Assembly (NCBI GenBank): GCA_950097015.1
Contig: CATNEN010000030.1
Location: forward strand, 4,573,001-4,637,000
Source of the DNA: Macrostomum hystrix
Lineage: Eukaryota > Platyhelminthes > Macrostomidae
DNA: 64,000 nucleotides
Direction of reading: 5' to 3'
In this document: positions 47,617 to 58,956 of the stretch, in pieces
Numbering within the stretch: position 1 is the first letter of the stretch
How the letters are laid out: the number at the start of each line of letters is the position of its first letter
The notes under the pieces: generated by a model
The model's database searches: none
What the model saw: the letters and a program-made list of their open reading frames with translations, nothing else
What the model was told of the DNA's origin: nothing
Made by a program: the position numbers and the translations under genes

Positions 47617-49449
47617 TCAAACAGCACTGACGGATCCAGAGTGATTGTTCCTCTGTCGCATCGATATCGTCCTAGAGTTGTCGCTGCCAAGGCGGGCCAG
47701 CGGCGAGCCAGCGTCGGAGGTGGCGTCGGCGTCAGCGAATGCGGCCAATACACTGACGGGAGGTTGAAACGCCACGCACTCATCCTTCTCCCACGGGTCC
47801 AATAGGTTCGCGCGCTCAGCGGCCGAGCCAGATGCGACCACTGCTGTTGCTGATGGATTATCCTCTGCGCCATCGTAGTCATCAGCTTCCGCTGACTCGT
47901 CAGCGCCGATATCACCATGGGTGCTAAGGTATAAGAACTCTAAAATCTCGACCACAAAAGCTGCGGTGAGGCCAATGCATAGGGAACAGAGACCACCGAT
48001 TCGACTTAGCAAGATGTTTACATCCAGGGTCAGCTTCTCCTCCTTCACTGTCATGTCCCAGTTTCGACGTCTTATCTTTATGTAAGTGTAGGCATTCTGC
48101 TGCGACAAGTGCTTGCTGTACTCGGAGGAAGAGTTGTCCGATATGTTTCGCCCCACTATTTGCAGAAATTCTGCATTGTCTATAAGAGAATCCCTGTAAA
48201 GGCTCCCCGCCTTGTAGTGCTCTGCTAGGGTAGCCAGCTTGCTAGCCGAGGGCACCCACTTGGCAATGGACAGTGCTGTTTCGTAGGTCGAGTAGGTGCA
48301 CCTTGGCAGACAGCTGGCAGAGAGATTGCGCTTTAGGGATTCCATGACCTCTAGAAGAAGCTGTGCGCAATGCATCCTGTTATTTGCACGTTGCAAATAG
48401 TCCAGCTGAGCACTGCCGTCGCCACCGCCCCTGACGTCTGTGCAGTAGGGAGCACTGGCGTCTGGCACCTTTAGTACTGGCCACAGTGTTGACTGGCAGC
48501 CACAATGTTCTATGAAGCGCTTCTGTAGCTTGGCATTCACGCACTGATGATAGTTTCCAGTATAATCGCGCTCCAAATGCCGCACTGGTGGCTGATTGTC
48601 TCGACAAGCGCGTCTTGGCGTGGCAAGCTTCCGCCAGCCGGTGGTGCCATAGCTGATCTCACTCATTCGGCCCGGCTCAACATTGAAGCCACTTTGCGCA
48701 AAGTCCGGTATCGTGTTTTTCTCGTGAATCGTCACCTTAACGCCTTCACCGCGTGTCAGCACATCGTATAAGAAGCTGCGACTCATTTGCGGCAGCTTTT
48801 CCATAGGCACGAGAGACATGATAACGATAATATATTCAAACTCACGACTGTAGTTTGCGTTGTCTGCGTCCACTGTAAAGCAGTTGAAGTACTCGCCGTA
48901 AGAGAAAAGTCTGACTGACACGTAAATGTCGGGCATCTCGCAGTTGTCAGCGATATACTGGTGACCTCCGACAACAAATACACAAAAGAAGAGACTACTG
49001 CGGCTGTGGCCAATCATCATCGTTTCATTGTAGGACAGCTGCTGGTAATAGGTTTCTATGTTATCGTAAGCGTACATCTGGTTCAGAAGCTGTAGATCTT
49101 TTGCTAGGGCTAATCGGGTAACGTCCTTGAGCATCTGCTGAAAGCGCAGGGGGCTCATTACTGCCCCAGTGTCCCAAAAGCTCTGCGCCTCGTAGCTGAA
49201 CGGGCTGTGTGCGCACAGGGTGAACGAGGGAAACTCCGGCTTCACATCGAAAGCTGTGGATGTGTGCCAGGCGGTATCGTAGTTTAGAAAGTCCTTTACT
49301 AAAAAGCCTGACACTATGATTAGCACCAGAGTCATTACGACTACAAAAGAAAGCCAAAGTATCTTGATAAATGGCGATCTAGCCTTCAGGATTTTTTGTA
49401 CGCCGCGTATCGAGGAGCCCTCACAAAAAAGACGCCATCGGCTTGCCAT
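47617..49449 (-). CDS. DEG/ENaC family cation channel
   Basis: A trimeric amiloride-type sodium channel subunit of the plasma membrane, here 610 residues without introns from the first in-frame ATG (49447-49449); the open frame extends further upstream, so an upstream start is possible. TM1 is about residues 27-49 (FIKILWLSFVVVMTLVLIIV), followed by FPSFTLCAHSPF, the usual post-TM1 motif. A large extracellular domain has paired cysteines, notably CVNAKLQKRFIEHCGC and SASCLPRC, and several N-x-S/T sites. TM2 is about 480-510 (GGLCSLCIGLTAAFVVEILEF). The narrow-pore G-x-S tract appears as GLT. The cytoplasmic tail is long, acidic and serine-rich. The family includes degenerins, acid-sensing and peptide-gated channels; the gating stimulus cannot be told from this sequence. 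Confidence 0.92.
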   Translation of the reverse strand: MASRWRLFCEGSSIRGVQKILKARSPFIKILWLSFVVVMTLVLIIVSGFLVKDFLNYDTAWHTSTAFDVKPEFPSFTLCAHSPFSYEAQSFWDTGAVMSPLRFQQMLKDVTRLALAKDLQLLNQMYAYDNIETYYQQLSYNETMMIGHSRSSLFFCVFVVGGHQYIADNCEMPDIYVSVRLFSYGEYFNCFTVDADNANYSREFEYIIVIMSLVPMEKLPQMSRSFLYDVLTRGEGVKVTIHEKNTIPDFAQSGFNVEPGRMSEISYGTTGWRKLATPRRACRDNQPPVRHLERDYTGNYHQCVNAKLQKRFIEHCGCQSTLWPVLKVPDASAPYCTDVRGGGDGSAQLDYLQRANNRMHCAQLLLEVMESLKRNLSASCLPRCTYSTYETALSIAKWVPSASKLATLAEHYKAGSLYRDSLIDNAEFLQIVGRNISDNSSSEYSKHLSQQNAYTYIKIRRRNWDMTVKEEKLTLDVNILLSRIGGLCSLCIGLTAAFVVEILEFLYLSTHGDIGADESAEADDYDGAEDNPSATAVVASGSAAERANLLDPWEKDECVAFQPPVSVLAAFADADATSDAGSPLARLGSDNSRTISMRQRNNHSGSVSAV

Positions 49450-52400
49450 TTTTCCGCAGATAGCTCGGCGCTCTCCACTTGCCACAGTCGCACCTGCTGG
49501 TGCCGCCGCCACTCCTGCTGTCGTTGGTGAATTGTGAGACGGAATAGTTGGAGCAATCGATTCACCGGTAGGACCTGGCCCGACTGTTGAGTTTGAAAGC
49601 GGAGTGAGTTGAATGCTTCGAAACAGGAGAAAAGCTTATCAAAACAAGCCAACGACTATTTTGCAGCACAAAATGTTTCGAGTGACCTAACTAATTTGAG
49701 ACCAGAGTAAAACTTAAAGAAATGGAAGTTAGTATGAAGGCGACAAGGATTTTGTGTGTATACGCGATTGGTCGACAGTGAAGAGCCAGTGGGGGCTGTC
49801 GGTAGCCAAAGTCATTTGCGACTGAAAGCAGCACCATGGCTTTGCTGTTAAGTATTGACATTGAAGCTGGCACATACGAGCCTAAAGATTACCACGAACT
49901 CAAAATGCACTCTAACATCCCCAAGCTCCCTGCCAAATAGCTCACATCACATTATATTGGCTTGTACTCAAGAAGATATAAGTTTCTTATGGCAATTCAA
50001 TTATTAAGACTCCATCTGTTGAATTCTATAAAGCTCACAAGACACATTAAAGCTTGCATGCTCACAGCTTCGACAAGCTTATTCGAGCTTCCTTCTTTAA
50101 TAATTGATCGGTTGGGACAACAAACTTTTTCCTGACACGAAATGCTTTTTACTTCCTTCTTGTCTGTCCAGGCCATTTAGTTGGCTCAACTTGGTATATT
50201 CGTATCCATATCTCTTTGAGGACGCGGCTATACAAATATGTTGTTGGAGAGAAACGAAGGAAACGGCGAATTCTTATGGTGGCAAAACTACGCAGCTTTA
50301 AATTCAAGATTGATGGCACCCCGCTTCACTCATATACTGAAGCGCTTAGTCGTAAGCTAGTTCACCGCTGTGTACTTACTATTCTATTTCCCGATTCGAC
50401 CCGACGTTTTTTTTAAAGAGATTTCCCACTCAAACTGCTTGAGATCGACCCGCCCGCCAAAGCGGCTCCTCGCTACTCCTCTTTTTGCGCCTGCTTCGCC
50501 AGAGTATTCGGTGGATCTAAATTCATTTAGCTGTAAAGCAGTCCATCAGACTGCTTTCAGCTGCTAGAGTGAAAATTAGTTTATCGCCATGCTATCTCGT
50601 TGAAGTAAGATAGTAGGCTCACTACCCAACTGGCGCCAGTAGCAATCGTAGATTCATCGCTGAATTTACGAGAAAAAAATTCTGTTTTTAAATGCATGTT
50701 GATCCCAGGTGACTTGCCCGCACGTATCGAAGTTCCTAAGCCTCGTCGTGTGCAGCTCCTCCAAGTTCGATGATTACGTCTGATCCTCTTCCGAGATTTG
50801 ACCAACCAGATTTTCGTTCAGGTAGGCGATACTCGTGGACTCGCATAAATGAGCTTACTTACTACGTTCTGATACTCCGTTAAAAATCGCTCAAAATATC
50901 TCAGCAACAGGCGGGTTTGGCAAGCAAAGGTGATGGACTCTGTCCTAATCCATGGCATGTTCCGCTCTCCCTCTAATCCGATACACACAGACTGTGGCAT
51001 CGATCTGGTGCACTTTTCGCAAGTTCTTTTCAGCGAAGAAGCATGCTTACTGCATTTTCCATTCCCGCCCCTCCGTAGCCCTAGGCTGTCTAAGAAGCCG
51101 CTATTCTGCTTTTTGGTGGCGCCTATGCTTCACGCCCGGCCCAGCAAGGAGCAAAAGAAAATTTTAATTGCAAAGCCACCCCGCTGACATGAGTTGAGGC
51201 TGGGGTCCTACTTCTCTTTCATTCTACTTCACCTAGCATCTTTCCTTGTTGCTTCAGACGTCTGAGCTGCTTCTTAAAAGCAGGTGTTGGGACTCCCCAC
51301 TGCCTACAGTTGGGTTTCGCGACCCTAAGCGACAGCTTTGCTTTCGTGCTTAAGCAAATGAGCGCCACTTAAACTTACTTCTCCCACAGACAATCGCATC
51401 AGGCAAGAAGTAAAGCTTTTGTACTGTCATTTTTGCCGTTGTTTTTTTTCAGTTTATTGGCACTGAAATGGCCCTATCTAATAACACCCTTTTTCATCTG
51501 TCAAAAAATGAGCACGAAATGCGTGACAATACGATAACAACAATTCTCCTATTTGTTTTATTTCAGACATTACTGCGTTCCTTCGAAATTCTCATCCACG
51601 ACCTTGATGAAAAGTGCACGTGTAAAAAATGGAAAATTCGGAAGCTATTGAACCCCGAAAGCTAAAAAGCTAAAAATGTGACAGAATAGCAGACCCACTT
51701 TTTACGATTTGCAGGCAATAAGTTTCCCGTTTGTACGTTTATGATGGAGTCGCAGAGAGTAAAACAATGGGAATTCAAATTCTTTCCGTCAGCCTGCAGC
51801 TTTGAAGAGGGAGCTGAGATGCAGGTGAACAGGAATTCTCAGCACTTACCATCCTCCTTTATCTGCTTGGCTTTAGCGACATACTCCGAAGCATTCAACA
51901 TGCCGATGAGGGTTGCTGAGGCCGATAAGGGACAAAAAATAGGCAAGCGCCTAAATGCGTCTACCTATGCAGCTCATACACGGTGAGCAGGAGACCGTTG
52001 ACCAGAGAGGCCGGGTGTGGATGCGCTGATATTCAGCCCCTGCTTTAGTAGTTGCAGCCAAAATTGTGAGAAGGGCAGAGCGAAAGCGCCCAATGCATTC
52101 TCTATGCCTGCAAATTGTCGGCCCGATCTGCTTGTCCTGCCTTCCTGTGGATTTGAGGCACAGCAGCCTATGGTGGCTTAGTTTCATTTGCTCCAGCCTA
52201 CCCACCCCAGCCCAGCCCCCCACTGTCTCTTTCCCGCTTTCGCTGCTGCTGCTTACAGTCTTGGTGTCTGTCACCTTATTAAATGCCGCATATCTACAAG
52301 TGTCTCTCCGAGTTTTAAATCACTTTTTAATCACTTGGTGTCGAGGGTTTGGCAGACAATCAGCTGAAGACCTTCAATCAGGGCTGATAAGAGGGAAATC

Positions 52401-53910
52401 GCGCGCCTTTGGGTCTCCACTAATAGATTTCTCAGAAATTTCGACAAAAGGCTCTTAACTCAGCAGAATTACACATCGACAAAGAGATGCAGGTTGCTGA
52501 TAGTAAATCAGGGTAACTGGGAGGATTGGGATAGGTGAATGCATTTAACTGATTCAGGAGCCAGGTCGTTTCACTGCTAAGGCCTATCTGATCTCTTGTG
52601 CACTGACTTAGTACTCTCAAGAGAGGCAGTGAATTTCAGTCCTCAGATGTCCCAGTCAGAGTCCTTTGTATTTTTTCTCATTCCCTTCCATTCAGTGTTG
52701 TCATGCTGCAGGGCTGGAGTTGGAGGAGACATTGCCACTCCGTACTATTTCGCTGTCATTGAAGACTGTTTGGTTAGCTGGCTCGACAAAGGCGTTTTGC
52801 TATGAATAAATGAGAGATTTAGAAAGATTGAATCTGACAGTGCAGCCGCTAGTGCGAAGCGTGCATGCATTACCATGCATCACCATCATAATATTAACGT
52901 GCTAGGCTTAGAAGTATTATGGAATATGTTTATTAACGCATTCAACATTAGTGCAGAAATATCACAAGGTTACCTGCCGTTCATTAAGATGGCGATATGG
53001 CTTTCAGTACAGCATTAAAGCAGAAGCAACAGCGGATGGCACAGTGAAAGAGGGAGCTGATTCTTGTCGCTGCCCGACGACCACCACAAGGCCGTTTAAG
53101 CAGCAGGTTCGAAGTGTGACGAGGCCGCTTTCGCACAAATTCCTGCGCTGCATGGACATATCGTTGGAACGGCAGGTGTAATCAAAGCACCTGACGTGGC
53201 AGAGCCCTGAAGCGCGAGTTATCTCAGTTATCCTGATCTTACCCCTCTTACAGCATTTCTCGAGCTCTTGCTAGTGTAGCCTCTACAACCAGGAATTCCG
53301 ACCCGATACTCAATGCACAGCGATGAGTCACTTTTTTGCCCGAAAGAAAATTCAGGAATATATAAAGTTTATCAGGAAATTATTGAAGCTTCATGACGAC
53401 CAGCTTGTTTTTCACAACGAATTATGTCTGGGGAAAAACCAGAAACGATAGATGCGATGCCATGAAGATCAATAGCATCTAAACTGTAATTTAAATCGCA
53501 CAGGAGATGTAGCCATTCGATATCATTGAAACTTAAAACAAATCAGCGAACGAGATTGTTAGATATAGCTCGTATCAGGATATAATTCTCGATCTGAGCT
53601 CAGAACAGGATACGTAAAGTGCCATTGTCTGTGTCGGCTAAGGAGAAATGTGGGAAATCGAATGGAATGAAAATCAGCAGGAGGTAAGGACGTGTTTTAT
53701 ATTAATGATTTTTTCATAAAGTAGCTGGGCTTTGTCATGCAAGACTAAAGATAATGCCCAGGTATTTTATTGGTAATTGTAAATTGGTAACCAATTAAAT
53801 TTACATGTGGATATAATACGCATGGATCTGAATATACAATTGCGGAATTGTTTTTAAAGGATCAGTTAAAGTCTGTTAAAAATACATAAAATTGCTTTGA
53901 TTGAGGGGCA
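49450..53910. other. Intergenic DNA, no gene recognised
   Basis: Both strands were read for exons. ORFs of 60-130 codons occur (for example 52066-52458) but have low-complexity hydrophobic or random composition. The first 200 bases continue the open frame upstream of the DEG/ENaC ATG to a stop near 49640. Confidence 0.45.
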
Positions 53911-55753
53911 TCAAACAATCCGGACTTCGCCAGCTGGACCCGAGCGCATGATGGTCGCATATGTGACGAGCTGCTTCGGTGGCTCCTGACTGTCCGACTG
54001 CACTGGACCGGGCCTGTCGCAAGCTGCAAGTTAAAACGCTTGTCATGCTATTTAAGCGATGCACTGCAATGTTACTAAGCACCATCCAAAAACCATATTT
54101 ACTAAAATCAAAGTCCATGAATCTAAAATTTACCTGTATTGACCTGTCTTTAAGTCTCGAATTCCTAGTTATAATCATATTAAGCTCACAGTGACAAGTT
54201 TTCAATCTCGATTGCTTTATCATATTTTGCATCTTCTTTCTAATGTACTCATCCCCATTGGTGTAACATTTCCCTGCTTGCCCAATTTTCACACATTTTA
54301 ATGTATTTTTTCTAAAGCTGAGATAACTTGTTGTAAGGCAATCAACTTGGTTACACACTGGCAGTTGAGGAACTGAAATATGCGCATTTCACAAGGTTGC
54401 TCTCTCCCTTTCTTCCTCTTCATCTGAGTGAAGATTTTGGTGGCCCATTGAATTCATCGGCTTCAATGGAAGAATACAAGTGCAGGCCGCCTGCCTCAAT
54501 GCTGAGCGCCTCACAAAACAAGCCGGGAGTCTTTATTGTCTACTTTTTGATTTAATTTTTGGCATCTCAGTAAAATCCCAGAAACTTTCACTGCTTTGAT
54601 AAGCCTACAATTTTCATCTAAAGGACAGAGGAAGACGAAACGAAGAGATCAGCACAGAACCATAATACCCTAATGAAATGAAACAGGTCAATTACAGTCT
54701 GCTTCAGCTTCCGTTGCCAGGTGTGGCGTCTGCGCCTTCACGCCATCGCCACCGGCATCGCAGCTGCCAGCTCTGCTACTATCCTCATTGCAGCCGTCGG
54801 TAGACAGTAGGCTTGAAAAATCCGGCTTGTGAGGCGAACCCTCTGCCTGCTGCTGGTAGTGGCTGCGGTACTGCTGTGGGAGGAAGGTGTTTAAAAGACT
54901 GCAAAGGGCGCAGAAGTGCGCAGAAATCGAATTGATGGAGGCTTCAGGCAGGCTTCAGGCAGGCTTCAGGCAGGCTTCATCAGCAAATGTTTCACATAAA
55001 ATCCAGAGATTGAAGCTGAATCTGAAAACCGAAAGCCAAACCGAAGCGTATCGCTAAAGAGATATGATTTACTGAATTTTAATAGTGTACTTTAGGCAAA
55101 GTGAAATCTTTGAAATATATATTTGCTACTCGTTCAAGTTTTCTTGTGAAAATTCTTGCTTCAAGTCAACATTATGAATGAGCAAAAACTATTTCAGCAC
55201 CTCTAGCTACTTTTGGACAATCCTCAAAACCAGCCAATTCAAAGTGGGTTTTTTAATTCTAGACAATAAATCTTTATGTTTTTAAGTGTCTTGAAAGATT
55301 TTCGTTTCGAGTGGAATAATTTTTAAAAGTCATTCATATTTTTTCTTCACCAATGTTACCTACATGTCTACTAAACAGTTGTGAATCTCGCAAGTGCTGA
55401 GAGAAAGTGTTCCTTTCTACTGGCAGTAGTATTTCTAGCTCTGAAGATAATTTATAGATTGGCAAATGCAAACGTAAAAATGGTAAAAATGCACTACTGG
55501 GACATTTATATTCAACACAAGTCAACTTTCGGATATTCAAAAGCATCTTAAATTGCCAACAAGCGCAAGCATAAAGAACCCGGCATAAACATTTTCAACC
55601 AGTGTCACACCTGATATTGCCCGCCGTAGAACCTGCTTGTCATGGGCACGGTGGCCTCGTCCTCCATGCTCCCTCCTCGTCTTGCCTTCCCGGAGATTCG
55701 GTCGAAGAGGGACCGTCGGCTTCGGTTGGATCGGCCAGCGATGGCTGCCGCTG
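53911..55753 (-). CDS. C-terminal three exons of an unidentified protein
   Basis: Found by splice phase, not by homology. Exon 55611-55753 codes RSNRSRRSLFDRISGKARRG and ends SRFYGGQYQ. Exon 54696-54873 starts QYRSHYQQQAEGSPHKPDFS. Exon 53911-54023 codes EPPKQLVTYATIM and ends GEVRIV before TGA. Acceptors are CAG in each case; donors are GTGTGA and GTAATT, both weaker than consensus. Phases agree (0 and 1). If the second donor is skipped, the protein stops at 54688-54690 instead. The composition (basic RRS start, serine/aspartate-rich middle, hydrophobic last residues) fits the cytoplasmic tail of a membrane or signalling protein, and the last residues could be a PDZ ligand. I do not recognise the family. 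Earlier exons would lie right of 55753 and were not found. Confidence 0.5.
54939..54980. repeat. 11-bp tandem repeat, about four copies
   Basis: AGGCTTCAGGC repeated head to tail, within the intron between exons 54873 and 55611 of the unidentified minus-strand gene. Confidence 0.9.
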
Positions 55754-56752
55754 CTGGGGTGGGGTTTACCATCGGGAATCATAATGCAACAAAGTACAAT
55801 GCTGGCTGAGCAGCTATTGTGCTCTGTAGCAGCTATAGGACTAACGATTAGCTATTGCGCTAATTAAGTAAGTATATTGACAACTCGATAGAAGTCAATG
55901 CAACGGTCTGTATACTCAGGCATTTAGATAGCTTAAAATGGCTGAAATACTAGTCAAGATGTTTGTCATCAGCCATTTCAATCATGCGCTTTCTGAACAT
56001 CGTGTTTTACGACACAAAAAGTCGAGTCTCCATCGGCAGAAGCTCTGAAGTTCAGAAGTTGTCAGGATAACTTATTGAGTAATTCAAATATAAACCTGGC
56101 TTGCTAAGGCGCAGGCAGTGACACTAACAAGCTGCACTAAAGACTCCTATCTGGGATTTTTTGCAGCTCTCAAAATTTTTTTACGCCCCAGTCACCTTAC
56201 CTTTTTGGGTGATGCCGCTTGTGGGAGTTCGAAAATTCTAATCAGGAAGAAATTTTCTAATTAGCTCCAACGTCGGACAAGCTTTCTAATCCCTCCCTTA
56301 GCCAGGTTGGCCAGCCTTGTTGCTGCTATTCAAAGGGGGTGCATGCTTCTCGCTTAATCCGAATGCTGAGCCCTTTGCTTACCGGCTAATTATCATTGTG
56401 GGAGGTCAGCTTGGAGTTGTATCTCAGTGCCCGACATGTCGAAACAGACATTCAATCAGTTGTTTTGAATTGAGACATCCGATTTTATGTAAGCTTCATC
56501 AGCATAAATGATAGACTTGAACTCTCGTTAGAATAGGACATCTATAATTCTACGTATACTACTACGTTCGTAAACTACGTATAGCGCATTGTAGGCTCTG
56601 TAAATCAAAAGTTTACTCTTTTTCTGTAGCTGTATATGAATTAACAGCTTACGGAAAATTCTTCAACGGGGAAGCGAGAAAATCAAAGCCAAAAGGCGGA
56701 ATAACTTAAAAAATTGGCTTCTCTATCAAATCAGTATTTTTAGAAGTTGTTA
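55754..56752. other. Non-coding DNA between the unidentified gene and the satellite block
   Basis: No further upstream exon of the minus-strand gene could be recognised. No repeat structure is seen until the satellite head begins. Confidence 0.4.
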
Positions 56753-56845
56753 CTAGCATGTTTTGCCCCCCTTCGGGGAGCAGAAATATTTTTAATTCGT
56801 CTTGTATATACTTTCTAGCTGCTGTATCTCAGCTTTTTAAGCTAC
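56753..56845 (+). repeat. Satellite-element head, copy 1
   Basis: A conserved stretch starting TAGCATGTTTTGCCCCCC, with the hairpin CCCCTTCGGGG, AGCAGAAATATTTTT and, at its end, AGCTTTTTAAGCTACAATGA running straight into the 18-bp array. It is repeated with few changes at 63482-63575. Confidence 0.88.
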
Positions 56846-58112
56846 AATGATCCCCCAGTTGACAATGATCCCCCAGTTGACAATTTTCCCCCAGTTGACC
56901 ATGATCCCCCAGTTGACAATGATCCCCCAGTTGACAATTTTCCCCCAGTTGACAATTTTCCCCCAGTTGACAATGATACCACAGTTGACAATGATCCCCC
57001 AGTTGACAATGTTCCCCCAGTTGACAATGATCCCCCAGTTCACAATGATCCCCAGTTGGCCATGATCCCCTAGTTGACAATGATCCCACAGTTGACAATG
57101 ATCCCCCAGTTTACAATGATCCCCCAGTTGATGATGATTCCCCAGTTTACAATGATCTCCCAGTTGACAATGATCCCCCAGTTTACAATGATCCCCCAGT
57201 TGACAATGATCCCCCAGTTGACAATGATCCCCCAGTTGACAATGATCCCCCAGTTGACAATGATTACCCAGTTGACAATGATTACCCAGTTGACAATCAT
57301 TCCCCAGTGGACAATGATCCCCCAGTTTACAATGATACCCCAGTTGACAATGATCACCCAGTTGAAGATGATCCCCCAGTTGACAATGATCACCCAGTTC
57401 ACAATGATCCCCAGTTGGCCATGATCCCCTAGTTGACAATGATCCCACAGTTGACAATGATCCCCCAGTTGATGATGATCCCCCAGTTTACAATGATCTC
57501 CCAGTTGACAATGATCCCCCAGTTGAAGATGATCCCCCAGTTGACAATGATCACCCAGTTCACAATGATCCCCAGTTGGCCATGATCCCCTAGTTGACAA
57601 TGATCCTACAGTTGACAATGATCCCCCAGTTGACAATGATCCCCCAGTTGATGATGATCCCCCAGTTTACAATGATCTCCCAGTTGACAATGATCCCCCA
57701 GTTGAAGATGATCCCCCAGTTGACAATGATCACCCAGTTCACAATGATCCCCAGTTGGCCATGATCCCCTAGTTGACAATGATCCTACAGTTGACAATGA
57801 TCCCCCAGTTGACAATGATCCCCCAGTTGACATGATTACCCAGTTGACAATCATTCCCCAGTGGACAATGATCCCCTAGTTGACAATGATCCCCCAGTTG
57901 AAAATGATACCCCAGTTGACAATGATCCCCCAGTTGACGATGATCCCCCAGTTGACAATGATCCCCCAGTTGACAATGATCCCCCAGTTGACAATGATCC
58001 CCCAGTTGACAATTATCCCCCAGTTTACCATGATCCCCCAGTTGACGATTATCCCCCAGTTCACCATGATCCCCATTTTGATGATGACTCCCCAGTTGAC
58101 GTTGATTTTTCA
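56846..58112. repeat. 18-bp minisatellite array A, copy 1
   Basis: About 70 units of GATCCCCCAGTTGACAAT with variants (TTTACAAT, TTGATGAT, TTGGCCAT). Because 18 is a multiple of three, open frames persist on both strands: DPPVDN and MIPQLT on plus, GDHCQL and GIIVNW on minus. These are not genes. Within it a block of about 180 bp is itself repeated (57050-57420, 57420-57590, 57590-57790). Confidence 0.97.
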
Positions 58113-58490
58113 AACACTGGGTTAGCCAAGATTCAAACTCAGGTTTCGCCATGTTTTAAACCCTGGTGGGCTATGATTCAAACTCTCGTTTTGCCATGAT
58201 TCAGACTCTGGTTGGCTATGATTCAAACTCTGGTTTAGCCAAGATTCAAACTCTGGTTTAGCCATGTTTTAAACCCTGGTGGGCTATGATTCAAACTCTC
58301 GTTTTGCCATGATTCAGACTCTGGTTGGCTATGATTCAAACTCTGGTTTAGCCATGATTTAAACTCTGGTTTAGCCATGATTCAGACTCTGGTTTTGCCA
58401 TGATTCAAGCTCTGGTTTAGCCATGTTTCAAACTCTGGTTTAGCCATGATTCAAACTCTGGTTTAGCCATGATTCAAACTCAGATTTGCT
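58113..58490. repeat. 23-bp minisatellite array B, copy 1
   Basis: Units like GATTCAAACTCTGGTTTAGC with CAT, mixed with GGTGGGCTATGATTCAAACT variants. Ends with GATTTGCTATGATTTATGAT, the tail that also closes array B copy 2. Confidence 0.95.
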
Positions 58491-58526
58491 ATGATTTATG
58501 ATATTTTATTTACGAAATGAAAAATG
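58491..58526. repeat. Satellite-element tail motif, copy 1
   Basis: TTTATGATATTTTATTTACG followed by AAATGAAAAA. The identical motif is at 62880-62910. Here it is fused directly to a new 18-bp array without a head. Confidence 0.9.
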
Positions 58527-58949
58527 TTGACAATGATCCCACAGTATACAATGATCCCCCAGTTGACAAAGATCCCCCAGTTCTCAATGATCCCCCAGTT
58601 GATGATGATCCCCAGTTGATGATGATTCCCCAGTTGACAATTATCCCCCAGTTGACCATTACCCCCCACTTGACAATGATCTCTCAGTTCACAATGATCC
58701 CCCAGTTGACAATGATCCCCCAGTTGACAATGAACCCCCAGTTGACAATGAACCCCCAGTTGACAAAGATCCCCCAGTTGACAATGATCCCCCATTTGAC
58801 AATGATCCCCCAGTTGACAATGATCCCCCAGTTGACAATGATCCCCCGGTTGACATTGATCCCCCAGTCGACAATTATCCCCCAGTTTACCATGATCCCC
58901 CAGTTCACCATGATCCCCATTTTGATGATGACTCCCCAGTTGACGTTGA
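58527..58949. repeat. 18-bp minisatellite array A, copy 2
   Basis: About 23 units of the GATCCCCCAGTTGACAAT type. Its end (CATTTTGATGATGACTCC, then GTTGACGTTGATTTTTCAAA) is the same as the end of copy 1 at 58072-58112, so the A-B junction is a conserved part of the element. Confidence 0.95.
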
Positions 58950-58956
58950 TTTTTCA

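Noticed and set aside
52066-52458. 130-codon ORF with a hydrophobic stretch
   Set aside because: The hydrophobic run comes from a CT-rich segment; no homology or splice support.
56829-57636. Long minus-strand ORFs reading as GDHCQL and GIIVNW repeats
   Set aside because: They are translations of the 18-bp satellite; frames on both strands are open at the same place and shift freely with unit indels.
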